Positions 1-8,723 of a stretch of 64,000 nucleotides of DNA are shown in pieces. Both the position numbers and the translations under genes were made by a program. The notes under the pieces were generated by a model, which was not told where the DNA came from, made no database searches, and was given only the letters and a program-made list of their open reading frames with translations. The stretch is taken from positions 310,001 to 374,000 of the forward strand of contig NZ_JAFFSX010000002.1 of NCBI RefSeq assembly GCF_017948485.1, in the 5' to 3' direction. This DNA is from Streptomyces sp. GESEQ-35. GTDB taxonomy: Bacteria > Actinomycetota > Actinomycetes > Streptomycetales > Streptomycetaceae. How positions within the stretch are numbered: the stretch's first letter is position 1; every line of letters begins with the position of its first letter.

Positions 1-806
1 ACGACGTGATGAAGGGCGGCCGCCCCGACGTCATCTCCATCGGCTTCCTGTTCGCCCTGTGGTCGGGTTCCCGCGCGGTGAACGTCTTCATCGACACGAT
101 CACCGTGATGTACGGCCTCGACGGCGTCCGCGGCATCGTCAGGACCCGGCTGGTCGCCTTCGTGCTCTTCCTGGTGGCCCTGGTGATCGGCTCGGTCGCG
201 CTGCCGCTGATGGTGGCCGGGCCGGACGCCGTACTGAATGTCCTGCCGTGGTCGGAGACCCTCGTACAGGTGCTGTACTGGCCCGTCGTCATCGTGCTGT
301 CCATCGCCTTCCTGACGACGCTCTACCACGTGTCCGTGCCGGTGCGCTCGCCGTGGATCGAGGACGTGCCCGGCGCCCTGGTGGCCCTCGGGATGTGGGT
401 CCTGGGCAGCTTCCTGCTGCGGATCTACCTGACCAACACGGTCGAGGGCGCCACCATCTACGGCTCGCTGGCCGCCGCCGTCGCCGTCCTGCTGTGGATC
501 GGCGTGTCCGCCTTCGCCGTCCTCGTCGGCGCCGCCGTCAACGCCGCCATCGACCGTGTCTGGCCGGCCGCCGCCACGGCCGCGGCCCGCGCCGCCAACG
601 AGCGGATGCGCGAGGCCCAGGTCGCCGAGTACGTGGCCCGCGCCGCCGCCCACCGCGGTGACACCGACCCCGACGACCCGGACATGCCCTCCGAATTCCC
701 CGAACGCTGGTCCCGCTTCCTCCCCCCGGAGGACGTCACATCCAGACTCCGCACCCATGTGAAGAACTCACCGAAGGGGGAGGACGTGGGGACACCGGAG
801 AAATGA
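1..806 (+). CDS. YihY/virulence factor BrkB family membrane protein, 5' partial
   Basis: This is the C-terminal part of a polytopic inner-membrane protein of the YihY/BrkB family; its molecular role is not settled. The reading frame is open at the window edge, so the true start lies upstream. About 266 residues are present. Four hydrophobic stretches are visible, near residues 45-68, 88-110, 124-142 and 152-178, followed by a charged, probably cytoplasmic tail rich in Arg, Asp and Pro. Family members have about six helices, so one or two are missing with the N-terminus. It converges on the next gene, with a hairpin between them. Family call is good; function is unknown. Confidence 0.75.
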   Translation, partial: DVMKGGRPDVISIGFLFALWSGSRAVNVFIDTITVMYGLDGVRGIVRTRLVAFVLFLVALVIGSVALPLMVAGPDAVLNVLPWSETLVQVLYWPVVIVLSIAFLTTLYHVSVPVRSPWIEDVPGALVALGMWVLGSFLLRIYLTNTVEGATIYGSLAAAVAVLLWIGVSAFAVLVGAAVNAAIDRVWPAAATAAARAANERMREAQVAEYVARAAAHRGDTDPDDPDMPSEFPERWSRFLPPEDVTSRLRTHVKNSPKGEDVGTPEK

Positions 807-815
807 GGACCGCTC

Positions 816-834
816 GGAAGCGGTTACCGCTTCC
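816..834. terminator. Bidirectional hairpin between convergent genes
   Basis: GGAAGCGG and CCGCTTCC form an 8-bp stem around a TTA loop that is itself the stop codon of the minus-strand gene. It lies 9 bp past the stop of the BrkB-family gene, so it can end transcripts from both sides. No clear U-tract is present, as is usual in Streptomyces. Confidence 0.6.
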
Positions 835-1660
835 AGACCTCGTCCGCCGCGGATTCCCGTACGAACTCCGAGAAGTCCCGGGCCTCCCGTCCCAGCACCT
901 GCCGCACCCCGTACGTGACCTGGGCGTTGTGCCCGTCCAGCAGCCCCGCGAAGACCTCCACCAGGAAGTCCGCCTCCTCGGCCGGAACCCCCATGCCGGT
1001 CAGGAACTCCCCGTAGGCCCGGGCCGGCACCGGCGTGTACGTCAGCTCGCTCCCGGTGGCCGCGGCGATCTCCGCCACCGCCTCCCGGAAGCTCAGCAGC
1101 CGTGGCCCCGTCAGCTCCAGCGTCCGCCCCACATACAGGTCCCCGGACGTCAGCACAGCAGCGACCACGTCCCCGATGTCCCGCACGTCGAGGAACGGCT
1201 CGGGCACCTCACCGGCCGGGAACACCAGCTCGCCCGTCTGCACCAGCCCCTCCACCAGCGGCCCCTCGCTGAAGTTCTGCGCGAACCACGCGCACCGCAC
1301 GATCGTCCAGTCCGCCCCGGACGACGTCAGCGCCTCCTCGGTCGCCAGCGCCTGCTCCTCGCCCCGCGCCGACAGCAGCACCAGCCGGCGTACGCCCAGT
1401 CCCACCGCCTCCCGGGCGAGCGCGCCGATGCCCTCGGCCGCCGCCGGGGAGCCGACGTCGGACGGGTACATCAGGTACGCCGCGTCGGCGTCGCGCAGGG
1501 TGTCCGCCCAGGTCGTCGGGTTCTCCCAGTCGAAACCGCGGGCGCGGGACGCCGCGCGCACGGTCAGGCCGGCGCTCCGCAGGGCGTCGGCGACCCGGCT
1601 GCCGGTCCGCCCGGAGGCGCCGGTCACCACAACTGTCGTCTTCTGCGTGTTTTCCGTCAT
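824..1660 (-). CDS. NmrA-like NAD(P)-binding reductase
   Basis: This is an atypical short-chain dehydrogenase of the NmrA/isoflavone-reductase type. The N-terminus has a beta strand followed by GASGRTGSRVADAL, a GxxGxxG dinucleotide-binding loop. Later segments such as VRRLVLLSARG and WTIVRCAWFAQNFSEGPL match the NmrA pattern, which lacks a strong catalytic Tyr-Lys pair. The start at 1660 (MTENTQ) is preferred over an in-frame ATG four codons upstream because homologs begin just before the first beta strand. The gene is about 278 residues, full length. It is divergent from an AraC-type regulator, an arrangement often seen when the regulator controls the reductase; that link is inference. Confidence 0.8.
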   Translation of the reverse strand: MTENTQKTTVVVTGASGRTGSRVADALRSAGLTVRAASRARGFDWENPTTWADTLRDADAAYLMYPSDVGSPAAAEGIGALAREAVGLGVRRLVLLSARGEEQALATEEALTSSGADWTIVRCAWFAQNFSEGPLVEGLVQTGELVFPAGEVPEPFLDVRDIGDVVAAVLTSGDLYVGRTLELTGPRLLSFREAVAEIAAATGSELTYTPVPARAYGEFLTGMGVPAEEADFLVEVFAGLLDGHNAQVTYGVRQVLGREARDFSEFVRESAADEVWKR

Positions 1661-1740
1661 GCATCCAGTCAACGGCCCCGTGCTTCAACAGCCCATCGCT
1701 GAACGGCTCATTCCCATACGAGCGCGTCTACGCTGGCCCC

Positions 1741-2676
1741 ATGGACGCTCTCGCAGGCCTTCTCGAGGGTCCACGCGCGCGTGGCGCCTTCATGATCCGT
1801 GCGTGCTTCGAACCGCCCTGGGCGATTCGCATCGAGGACCGCGCCCCGCTGACGGTGATGCTGATGGTCCGCGGCGGCATGTGGATCATGCCGGACACGG
1901 GGGAGCGGGTCCGGCTGGCCCCCGGTGACCTGTCCATCGCCCGCGGCCCGGACTTCTACACCTGCGCCGACGACCCGGGCACGGCCCCGCAGGCCCTGAT
2001 CCTGCCGGGCCAGGAGTGCCGCTACCCCGACGGCCGCTCCCTGAACGGCTCCATGGACCTCGGCGTCCGCACCTGGGGCGACCGGCTCGACGGTTCCGCG
2101 GTGATGCTGATCGGCACGTACCCGATGCAGGGCGAGATCAGCGGCCGGCTGCTGGACGCGCTGCCGCCGTTGATCACCCTCACCTCCGACGTCTGGCAGT
2201 GCCCGCTCACGCCGCTCCTCCTGGAGGAGGTCGTCCGCGACGAACCCGGCCAGGAGGTCGTCCTGGACCGGCTGCTCGACCTGCTGGTCATCGCCGCGTT
2301 GCGGGCCTGGTTCTCCCGCCCCGACGCGGCGGCCCCCGCCTGGTACCGGGCCCTGGCCGACCCGGTCGTCGGCCGTGTCCTGCGCCTCGTCCAGGACGAC
2401 CCGGCCCATCCCTGGACGGTCGCCTCCCTCGCCGCCAAGGCCGGCGTCTCCCGTGCCGCCCTCGCCCGCCGCTTCACGGACCTGGTCGGCGAGCCCCCGA
2501 TGTCGTACCTCACCGGCTGGCGCCTCGCCCTCGCCGCCGACCGCCTCCGCACCTCCGGCGACACCATCGCCGCCATCGCCCGCCAGGTCGGCTACGGCAG
2601 CGCGTTCGCGCTGTCCAGCGCCTTCAAGAGGGTGTACGGGATCAGCCCGCAGGAACACCGGACGCGGGTGGCGTAG
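1741..2676 (+). CDS. AraC family transcriptional regulator with N-terminal cupin
   Basis: This is a one-component regulator of 311 residues. Residues about 1-190 form an AraC-ligand/cupin_6-type domain (LTVMLMVRGGMWIMPD, VRLAPGDLSIARGP). Residues about 210-305 form the double HTH DNA-binding domain, with VASLAAKAGVSRAALARRF as the first helix-turn-helix and the typical IAAIARQVGYGS.FALSSAFKRVYGISPQEHR ending. It is divergent from the NmrA-like reductase with about 80 bp between starts, which suggests it controls that gene. The ligand is unknown. Confidence 0.85.
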   Translation: MDALAGLLEGPRARGAFMIRACFEPPWAIRIEDRAPLTVMLMVRGGMWIMPDTGERVRLAPGDLSIARGPDFYTCADDPGTAPQALILPGQECRYPDGRSLNGSMDLGVRTWGDRLDGSAVMLIGTYPMQGEISGRLLDALPPLITLTSDVWQCPLTPLLLEEVVRDEPGQEVVLDRLLDLLVIAALRAWFSRPDAAAPAWYRALADPVVGRVLRLVQDDPAHPWTVASLAAKAGVSRAALARRFTDLVGEPPMSYLTGWRLALAADRLRTSGDTIAAIARQVGYGSAFALSSAFKRVYGISPQEHRTRVA

Positions 2677-2754
2677 GCGGCGGTGTCGCTGGGGGGCGCG
2701 CTAGAGCGCTGGACGCGAGTGTCCTTGCCGCGGGCGGCGTCGTAGCCTTTCCAT

Positions 2755-3438
2755 GTGTACACGGAGCGGGCGTCCAGGCTGCCGGGCGCGGTCGTGTGGA
2801 GCCGGACCATCGAGGATCCGGTCGTCCGGCCGGTGCTGCCCGACGGCTGCATGGACCTGCTGTGGAACGACGGCCGGCTGCTCGTCGCGGGACCCGACAC
2901 ACAGGCGTACGTTCCCGAGGGCGGCCCGCGGCACTGGGCGGGCGTCCGCTTCTACCCCGGCACCGCGCCCGCTTTCCTCGGCGTGCCGGCACACGAACTA
3001 CGGGACCGGCGCGTCGAGTTGGCCGACCTCTGGCCCGCCGCGGAGGTGCGGCGCCTGTACGGCCGTATCGACGCGGCCGCGGACCCCGTGACCGCGCTGG
3101 AGGACACGGCGTTGGAGCGCGCCGCCGACGTCGAGCCGCCCGACCCGCTGCTGCTGCGGGTCGTCGCGGCGCTCGACACGGGACACGCGGTCTCCGCCAC
3201 CGCCGACGAACTCGAGCTCAGCGCCCGCCAGTTGCACCGCCGCTGTCTGACCGCCTTCGGCTACGGCCCCAAGACGCTCGCCCGCGTGCTGCGACTGCAA
3301 CGCGCCCTGACGCTGGCCCGGGACGGTGTGCCGCTCGCCGAGACGGCGGTCCGGGCGGGCTTCGCGGACCAGGCCCATCTCGCCCGGGACGTACGGGAGT
3401 TGGCGGGTATGCCGCTAACGGAGCTACTGGGCCGGTAG
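2755..3438 (+). CDS. AraC-type helix-turn-helix regulator (DUF6597-like N-terminus)
   Basis: This 227-residue regulator has an N-terminal segment starting with [26 protein letters not shown]. That pattern is common to Streptomyces regulators with a DUF6597-like domain ahead of an AraC HTH. The C-terminal third ([40 protein letters not shown]) is the HTH region with the second helix pair ending in [19 protein letters not shown]. The start is GTG, overlapping an out-of-frame ATG two bases upstream. Its last 15 bp overlap the convergent VOC gene. The target and ligand cannot be read from the sequence. Confidence 0.75.
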   Translation: MYTERASRLPGAVVWSRTIEDPVVRPVLPDGCMDLLWNDGRLLVAGPDTQAYVPEGGPRHWAGVRFYPGTAPAFLGVPAHELRDRRVELADLWPAAEVRRLYGRIDAAADPVTALEDTALERAADVEPPDPLLLRVVAALDTGHAVSATADELELSARQLHRRCLTAFGYGPKTLARVLRLQRALTLARDGVPLAETAVRAGFADQAHLARDVRELAGMPLTELLGR

Positions 3439-3822
3439 CGGGGCGAACAGATCGACCCCGTTGCCGTCCGGGTCGTGCACCACCGCGTACCGCTGGCCCC
3501 AGAAGGCGTCCCACGGCTTGAGCTCACCGTGGTACCCGGCGCCGACCAGCTTCTCGTACACCGTGTCCACCTCTGCCGGGTGGTCGCAGAGCAGCGCCAG
3601 CGAGTGCCGGCCGCCACCGGACGGCGGCTGATAGCCGGCGTGGATGGACCGGGCCATCTCCTCGCTGTCCAGCATCAGCCGCAGCCCGCCGGGCAGTGGG
3701 GCTTCGGCGTGCGGCTCGTTCTCGGCCCCTTCGGGGAACGCGAAGCCGAGCCGGCGGTAGAAGGCGACGGAGGCGGCCATGTCCGAGACGACCAGGCCGA
3801 TGGCATCGAATCGTGGAGTCAT
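3424..3822 (-). CDS. VOC family (glyoxalase-like) protein
   Basis: This is a small metalloenzyme-fold protein of 132 residues with two beta-alpha-beta-beta-beta modules. The opening [23 protein letters not shown] and the closing [17 protein letters not shown] are classic for the vicinal oxygen chelate superfamily. Candidate metal ligands would be His and Glu residues at module edges, but several are not conserved, so it may be a binding or bleomycin-resistance-type protein rather than glyoxalase I. Its 3' end overlaps the convergent AraC-type gene by 15 bp. The LacI gene behind it runs in the same direction, 91 bp away, so co-transcription is possible. Confidence 0.8.
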   Translation of the reverse strand: MTPRFDAIGLVVSDMAASVAFYRRLGFAFPEGAENEPHAEAPLPGGLRLMLDSEEMARSIHAGYQPPSGGGRHSLALLCDHPAEVDTVYEKLVGAGYHGELKPWDAFWGQRYAVVHDPDGNGVDLFAPLPAQ

Positions 3823-3913
3823 GCGGCCACCGTAGGCAGCACTGCGGCGGCGGGTCTTGAAGGAATCGGACAGGCCCGGCAGCCCGGGCCCTGCCCGCCC
3901 GCGCCCCCAGTAC

Positions 3914-4966
3914 TCAACCGGGCCGTTCGGCCGGAGCGGCCGTACTCGCGCGTTCCACCAGCCGAGTGGACAGTTCCGTCCGGGTGCTCTCCGGGCGGTG
4001 GCCGTCCATCATGCGGACCAGGAGACGCAGGGCGGTGGCCGCCATCTCCGAGAGGGGCTGGCGGACGGTGGTGAGGGCGGGGGTGACCCAGCGGGACTCG
4101 GGGAGGTCGTCGAAGCCGACGACGCTCATGTCGTGGGGGACCTTCAAAGCACGCTCGGACAGTGCCTCGTACACCCCCAGAGCCATCCGGTCGGAGCAGA
4201 CGAAGACAGCGGTCGGCGGCTCGGGCAGGTCGAGGAGTTCGAGCATGCGCACACGGGCGACCGACTCGTCGAAACCGGCATGGCGGACGTATTCGGGGCG
4301 TTGCCGCAGGCCCGCCGACGCGAGTGCCGAGCGGTAGCCGGCGAGGCGGGCATTGCCGGCCATGGTGCGTCGGTGGCCGGCGACGACGGCGATGCGCTCG
4401 TGCCCGAGCGACAGGAGGTGCTCGGTCGCGGTGACGCCGCCCTGCCAGTTCGCCGCGCCCACCGACACCATGCCCGGCGGCGGTTCGAGGACCGGGTCGA
4501 TCATCACGAACGGGATGCGGTGCTGGTCAAGCCAGGAGTACTGGGGAGGCGTCAGCTCGGCCAGATTGAACAGCACCCCCGACGAACCGCGCGCGGTGAG
4601 CTTGTCCAGCCAGCCGCGCTCCGGGCGGCCGCCCCGGCTCCGGGACAGCCCGGCCGAGACCACCACCTCCAGGCCCGCGTCGTGGGCCGCCTCCTCCACC
4701 CCGTGCAGCACGGCGCCCGACCACGAACTGTCCAGCGAGTGCACCACGAGGTCGACCAGACCCGGCGGTTTTCCCCCGTCGAACCGGGGTCTGCGGACAT
4801 AGCCGAGCCGGTGCAGCGCCTCGGTGACCCGACGGCGGGTCTCCGGCGCGACATCCTCCCGGCCGTTGACCACCTTGGAGGCGGTCGGCACCGACACCCC
4901 GGCCTCACGCGCCACGACCGCCAGGGTCGGCCCGGCCGTCACGCTCGCACTCCCCGTACGGACCAT
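3914..4966 (-). CDS. LacI family transcriptional regulator (first of three)
   Basis: This 350-residue repressor has an N-terminal LacI HTH (LAVVAREAGVSVPTASKVVNGREDV) with a hinge helix near residue 55, then a periplasmic-binding-protein-like ligand domain. The ligand domain contains VFVCSDRMALGVYEAL and SVVGFDDLPESRWVTPALTTVRQPL. The ATG at 4966 is chosen because a purine-rich GAGAGG lies just upstream and the HTH starts at the usual distance; the frame stays open far upstream but is not family-like. It sits behind the GH43 uptake operon on the same strand. Its own upstream region has AAGCGCTT palindromes, so autoregulation and control of the GH43 operon are likely (inference). Known relatives bind xylo- or cello-oligosaccharides. 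Confidence 0.88.
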   Translation of the reverse strand: MVRTGSASVTAGPTLAVVAREAGVSVPTASKVVNGREDVAPETRRRVTEALHRLGYVRRPRFDGGKPPGLVDLVVHSLDSSWSGAVLHGVEEAAHDAGLEVVVSAGLSRSRGGRPERGWLDKLTARGSSGVLFNLAELTPPQYSWLDQHRIPFVMIDPVLEPPPGMVSVGAANWQGGVTATEHLLSLGHERIAVVAGHRRTMAGNARLAGYRSALASAGLRQRPEYVRHAGFDESVARVRMLELLDLPEPPTAVFVCSDRMALGVYEALSERALKVPHDMSVVGFDDLPESRWVTPALTTVRQPLSEMAATALRLLVRMMDGHRPESTRTELSTRLVERASTAAPAERPG

Positions 4967-5280
4967 CGGGAACCACCTCTCCGGCCCGCCCGAGGGCCAT
5001 CGAACGCTTCGACCAGACAGTAAGCGCTGATAGTAAGCGCTTCCTACCCTAGGTTCGCCGCAGTTCGACGTGAAGAGGCCGGAGTTCGGAGGGATCCGCG
5101 GGCTTGGGCTTTCGAAACTTCGAACAGAGGGCAGGGTCGAGCAAGGGGGAGGTGGCCGAGGCCAGGGGGCAGGGGAGCAGGGGAGCAGAGGGCAGGGTGG
5201 TGGGCGGCGGAGAGCGGGTGAGGGGCGTGGGGCGTGGGCTTTCGGATGGCTGGTGGCTGGTGGCGAAGTGCGGTGGGAGG
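4967..5280. promoter_or_regulatory. Intergenic region upstream of LacI regulator
   Basis: This 314-base stretch lies between the LacI start and the GH43 stop. The part near LacI holds the operator palindromes. The rest (about 5100-5260) is G-rich, purine-skewed sequence with short repeats of GGGGAGCA and AGGGCAGGG. I see no gene in it. Confidence 0.5.
5021..5042. promoter_or_regulatory. LacI-type operators, AAGCGCTT core
   Basis: TAAGCGCTGA at 5021-5030 is followed by a perfect AAGCGCTT palindrome at 5035-5042. They lie 55-76 bp upstream of the LacI start. AAGCGCTT-centred palindromes are a standard LacI-family operator type in Streptomyces sugar loci; a related copy is present at 35525. Confidence 0.6.
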
Positions 5281-6918
5281 TCAGCCGGGTGGGCAGTCGA
5301 GCCGGAACCCCGTGAAGTCGGCGGTGAACTCCGCGTCGACGAGGTCCCATGCGTGGATGCCGGCCATCGCGCCGGTGAAACGCAGCCGTGAACCGTGGTC
5401 GTCGGAGAGCTTGCCGAAGTCCAGCGGCGGTCCGATCGGAATGCGTTTACCGTCCTGTACGCACCAGAAGCGGGCCTCGACTTCCTCGACGGTCACGCCG
5501 AGAGTGACGGACGTCGTCGAGTCGACCACCGCGATCTGCCGGGTGCTCTCCTCGTCGCGCTCCACCAGACGCAGCACCGTCCGCCCCGCGCCCCGCCACT
5601 GCTGGCCGTGCTGCCCCTCACCCTCCGGTTCCGCCCAGGTCAGGGCGAGGGCGAAATAGGCCTCGGTGTTGTACCAGAGCACCAGCCCGGCGCCCTGCGT
5701 ATAGCTGAACGGCCTTGCCTCCAGCGTGACTTCGGCTTCCGCGCGGTGCTCGGTGATGCGCTGCGCGAGCAGGCTGTGCGCCCACCGCGACTCCGGACCG
5801 TGCCGTCCGCGCAGCCGGATCCAGCCGGGGCGTGCGGCGGTGTCGGCCCAGGATGGGTCGGGACAGCCGCGCAGGGAACTCCAGGGCCAGTCCAACGGCT
5901 CCTCGTCAGCCGGGAGTTCGGGATCGAAACGCTGTTCCGCTACGTCGACCTCGACAGGCTGTATCGATACGCTGACCTTGACAGGCTGTGTCGATACATC
6001 GACCTCGACCACCGGATGATGTCCCCCGTGCCGCAACCTCGGCCAGCCCTCGGCGTCCCACACCACCGGCACGATCGCCGTCTCGCGGCCGAGGGGGCAG
6101 CGCAGGCCGTCCGGCGTCCGTAACGGACGGGCGGCGAGATGGCTCAACACCCAGTCACCATCAGGTGTTTGAACCAGTTCGCCATGTCCGGCCTTCTGCA
6201 ACGGCAGCGACGGATCGTCCCGTGACGTCAGCAGCGGCCGGTCGTCCACCTCGTACGGGCCGGTCAAGGAGCGACTGCGTGCCACCAGCACCCCGTGCTC
6301 GAACCCCGTCCCGCCCTCGGCCAGCACGAGGTAGTACCAGCCGTCACGCCTGAGCAGCTTCGGCCCCTCGACCAGCCGTTCGTGCTGGAGCAGCAGATGC
6401 GTACCGCCGACGGGCGCCAGGGTGTCCCGATCCAGCTCCGTCAGGACGATGCCCGCGAAGCGCCGGCCGCCGGGACGGTGATCGCTCTGCATGTTGAGCA
6501 GCCACAGCCGGCCCTCGTCGTGGAAGAGCGCCGGGTCGAAACCGTGACTCACCACCCGGCGCGGCGCCGTCCACTTGCCGCCGACCTCCGTGGCCGTGCT
6601 GACGTACGTGTCCAGATCGAAGTACGGCGTCCCGACCGAGCGGACGATCGAGTACGTCATCCAGAACCGTTCCCCGTCCCAGCTCAGGGACGGTGCCCAG
6701 ACACCGCCGGAGTCGGGGACGCCGGCCAGCGAGTCGCCGGGGACCGCGCCCCGGACATGCCCCGCGTACTGCCAGTGCGCCAGGTCCCGCGAGCGATGGA
6801 CCGGGATCGTCGGGAACCACTCGAAGGAACTGGTGGCCACGTAGTACCAGTCGCCGACCCGGACGAGCGACGGGTCCGGTGCGAAGCCACGGATGACGGG
6901 ATTACGCAGCACGGTCAC
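5281..6918 (-). CDS. GH43 beta-xylosidase/alpha-L-arabinofuranosidase, cytoplasmic
   Basis: This is a 545-residue glycoside hydrolase family 43 enzyme. It opens with a GH43 blade carrying the general-base Asp (GFAPDPSLVRVGDWYYVATS) and the WFPTIPVHRSRDL segment typical of beta-xylosidase subfamilies 11/12. HGFDPALFHDEG holds the middle Asp and RLVEGPKLLRRDGWYY the catalytic Glu. The C-terminal 190 residues fit the GH43_C2 beta-sandwich. There is no signal peptide, so it should act on imported disaccharides. The GTG at 6918 overlaps the upstream permease stop by 4 bp. A duplicated, rare-codon linker sits at residues 303-325. Substrate (xylo- versus arabino-oligomers) is not certain. Confidence 0.88.
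   Translation of the reverse strand: MTVLRNPVIRGFAPDPSLVRVGDWYYVATSSFEWFPTIPVHRSRDLAHWQYAGHVRGAVPGDSLAGVPDSGGVWAPSLSWDGERFWMTYSIVRSVGTPYFDLDTYVSTATEVGGKWTAPRRVVSHGFDPALFHDEGRLWLLNMQSDHRPGGRRFAGIVLTELDRDTLAPVGGTHLLLQHERLVEGPKLLRRDGWYYLVLAEGGTGFEHGVLVARSRSLTGPYEVDDRPLLTSRDDPSLPLQKAGHGELVQTPDGDWVLSHLAARPLRTPDGLRCPLGRETAIVPVVWDAEGWPRLRHGGHHPVVEVDVSTQPVKVSVSIQPVEVDVAEQRFDPELPADEEPLDWPWSSLRGCPDPSWADTAARPGWIRLRGRHGPESRWAHSLLAQRITEHRAEAEVTLEARPFSYTQGAGLVLWYNTEAYFALALTWAEPEGEGQHGQQWRGAGRTVLRLVERDEESTRQIAVVDSTTSVTLGVTVEEVEARFWCVQDGKRIPIGPPLDFGKLSDDHGSRLRFTGAMAGIHAWDLVDAEFTADFTGFRLDCPPG
5947..5997 (-). repeat. 27-bp in-frame tandem repeat in GH43 linker
   Basis: Two copies of a 24-base core (5947-5970 and 5974-5997, two mismatches) sit at a 27-bp period. 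They encode VSTQPVKV and VSIQPVEV within the GH43 linker. On the coding strand the units use GTA, ATA, ACA and CCT, codons that are rare in this genome. Confidence 0.8.
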
Positions 6919-7829
6919 TTGAGGGCTCCCAACGTGACACCCGTCCGCCAGTACCGGCGCATCGCGACCATCATGATCGCCATCGGGACTATGGACAGCA
7001 GCGCACCGGTCAGCACCAGGCTGGTCAGGTCGACACCGGATTCCAGGCGTTTCCCGGACCAGTTGTACAGGCCCAGATTGAGCGTCCAGTTCTCCTCGCC
7101 GCGCAGCACCGTGAGGGGGAGGAAGAAGGCGTTCCAGGTGTTCACGAAGGCGAGCAAAAACACCGTGGCACCGCCCGTCGTCATCATTCGCAGCACGATG
7201 CTGAAGAAGATCCGCAGTTCGCCCGCACCGTCGATGCGGGCCGCCTCGAGGAGCTCGAAGGGGATCGTGGCCTCGGTGTACACCTTGGCCAGATACACGC
7301 TGAACGGGCTGATCAGACAGGGGATCAGCATCGCCCAGGGCGTGTCGACCAGCCCGATCTCCGAGAACAGCAGATAGAGGGGGAGGGTGAGCAGGGCGAT
7401 CGGAATCAGGAAGGAACCGACTACACACGCGAACACCAGGTTGCGGCCCGGGAATTGGAAGCGTGCCAGTCCGTAACCGGTTGCGAGGGCGATCAGTGTG
7501 CCGCCGAGGGAGCCGACGCCCGCATACAGGAGCGAGTTGGCCGTCCAGCGCAGGAAGATCCCGTCCTCGTAGGTGAAGAGCTGATGCAGGTTGTCCCACA
7601 GATGCCAGCCGGAGAACCACAGGCCGTTGCTCTGATAGAGACCGGTGCGGTCCTTGGTGGCGGCGACGATCAGCCACCACACCGGGAACAGGCTGTAAGC
7701 GCTTGAGAGGATCAGCCCGACCAGCAGGAAACGCTGGCCCCCGCGTGTGCGACCGGCGGGGTCCGGTTGGATGAGCCGCCGGACGGAGTGCGTCGGGGGC
7801 TGCTGGGCGCGGTCTTCGGTGAGCGTCAT
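6915..7829 (-). CDS. Carbohydrate ABC transporter permease (MalG type)
   Basis: This is a 304-residue inner-membrane permease of a CUT1 sugar importer. A hydrophobic helix follows a short cytoplasmic tail (VGLILSSAYSLFPVWWLIVAATK), then about five more helices. The coupling-helix EAA loop reads ELLEAARIDGAGELRIFFSIVLRMM. It overlaps its upstream partner by 1 bp (TGATG) and the downstream GH43 gene by 4 bp, which indicates translational coupling. No ATPase gene is present; in Streptomyces such importers usually share the MsiK ATPase encoded elsewhere (established knowledge). The substrate is probably a pentose oligosaccharide, inferred from the linked GH43. Confidence 0.92.
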   Translation of the reverse strand: MTLTEDRAQQPPTHSVRRLIQPDPAGRTRGGQRFLLVGLILSSAYSLFPVWWLIVAATKDRTGLYQSNGLWFSGWHLWDNLHQLFTYEDGIFLRWTANSLLYAGVGSLGGTLIALATGYGLARFQFPGRNLVFACVVGSFLIPIALLTLPLYLLFSEIGLVDTPWAMLIPCLISPFSVYLAKVYTEATIPFELLEAARIDGAGELRIFFSIVLRMMTTGGATVFLLAFVNTWNAFFLPLTVLRGEENWTLNLGLYNWSGKRLESGVDLTSLVLTGALLSIVPMAIMMVAMRRYWRTGVTLGALK

Positions 7830-8713
7830 CAGTCGACCTCCCTCGAAGTGAGCCGGTAGAAGAGGAAGGAGGCGACGCCGAGGATGAGGGCGAGCAGCAC
7901 CGACAGGGTCGCGGCGTAGTGGTAGTCGCCGGCGTTGAACGCCTGGTTGTAGATGATCATGATCGGAGTGAAGCTGTCGTCGACCGTCTGCGGTGTCACG
8001 TTCCGGAACAGCGCGGGCTCGTTGAAGATCTGGAGCATCTGGATGATCGACAGCATGCCGGTCAGCACCAGCGCCCCTCGCACATGCGGGATCTTGATAC
8101 TCAGCGCGATCCGCCGCTCGGAGGCCCCGTCGAGCCGTGCCGCCTCGAACAGCTCCCGGGGCACGCCCTGGAGCGCGGCGTAGATGATCACCATGTTGTA
8201 GCCGATTCCGTGCCAGGTGAGCAGGTTGCCGATGGACGGCCAGACCATTGACGGTGAGAAGAAGTTCCAGTCGAAACTGAATACTTCACCGAGCGGCGTC
8301 AACGGACCGACATCCGGGCTGTAGAGGTTGATCCACACGAGCGCGGCCACGACACCCGGGATCATGTACGGCACCAGCAGCAGCACCCGGAACCGGCCCG
8401 CCGTCCGCGATGTGAGCGCATCCAGAAACAGTGCGAGCAGCAGGCTGATCAGCAGCATCACCGGGATCTGCACACAGGCGAACAGCACCACGCGCAGCAC
8501 GGAACCCATGAACGCAGAGTCGGTCAGGCCCTGTTGGTAGTTGTCCAGACCCGCGAACTTCTCCGTCGCACCGCCGAGACCGAGGCCCGACTGCTGCTCG
8601 ACGAAGAGCGACTGATGGACGGCGTACCCGATCGGGAGGAGGTACAGGAACACGAAGCCGAGCTGGAAGGGCACCGTGAAGGCGGCACCCTTCCAGCGCA
8701 GGGAACGAATCAT
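7829..8713 (-). CDS. Carbohydrate ABC transporter permease (MalF type)
   Basis: This 294-residue permease has six predicted membrane segments, starting with AAFTVPFQLGFVFLYLLPIGYAV. The EAA loop is ELFEAARLDGASERRIALSIKIPHVRG, which contacts the ATPase in CUT1 importers. It lies between the binding-protein gene (10-bp gap) and the MalG-type gene (1-bp overlap), giving a tight operon of binding protein, MalF, MalG and GH43. The length is normal for the family. Confidence 0.92.
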   Translation of the reverse strand: MIRSLRWKGAAFTVPFQLGFVFLYLLPIGYAVHQSLFVEQQSGLGLGGATEKFAGLDNYQQGLTDSAFMGSVLRVVLFACVQIPVMLLISLLLALFLDALTSRTAGRFRVLLLVPYMIPGVVAALVWINLYSPDVGPLTPLGEVFSFDWNFFSPSMVWPSIGNLLTWHGIGYNMVIIYAALQGVPRELFEAARLDGASERRIALSIKIPHVRGALVLTGMLSIIQMLQIFNEPALFRNVTPQTVDDSFTPIMIIYNQAFNAGDYHYAATLSVLLALILGVASFLFYRLTSREVD

Positions 8714-8723
8714 CGGGAGTGCC

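Noticed and set aside
4967..5350. N-terminal extension of the first LacI protein
   Set aside because: It covers the operator region, is Pro/Ser/Arg-rich and has no family match; the HTH begins normally after ATG 4966.
6919..7680. N-terminal extension of GH43 to 799 residues
   Set aside because: It overlaps the MalG-type permease in another frame. The GH43 fold begins right after the GTG at 6918, which overlaps the permease stop.
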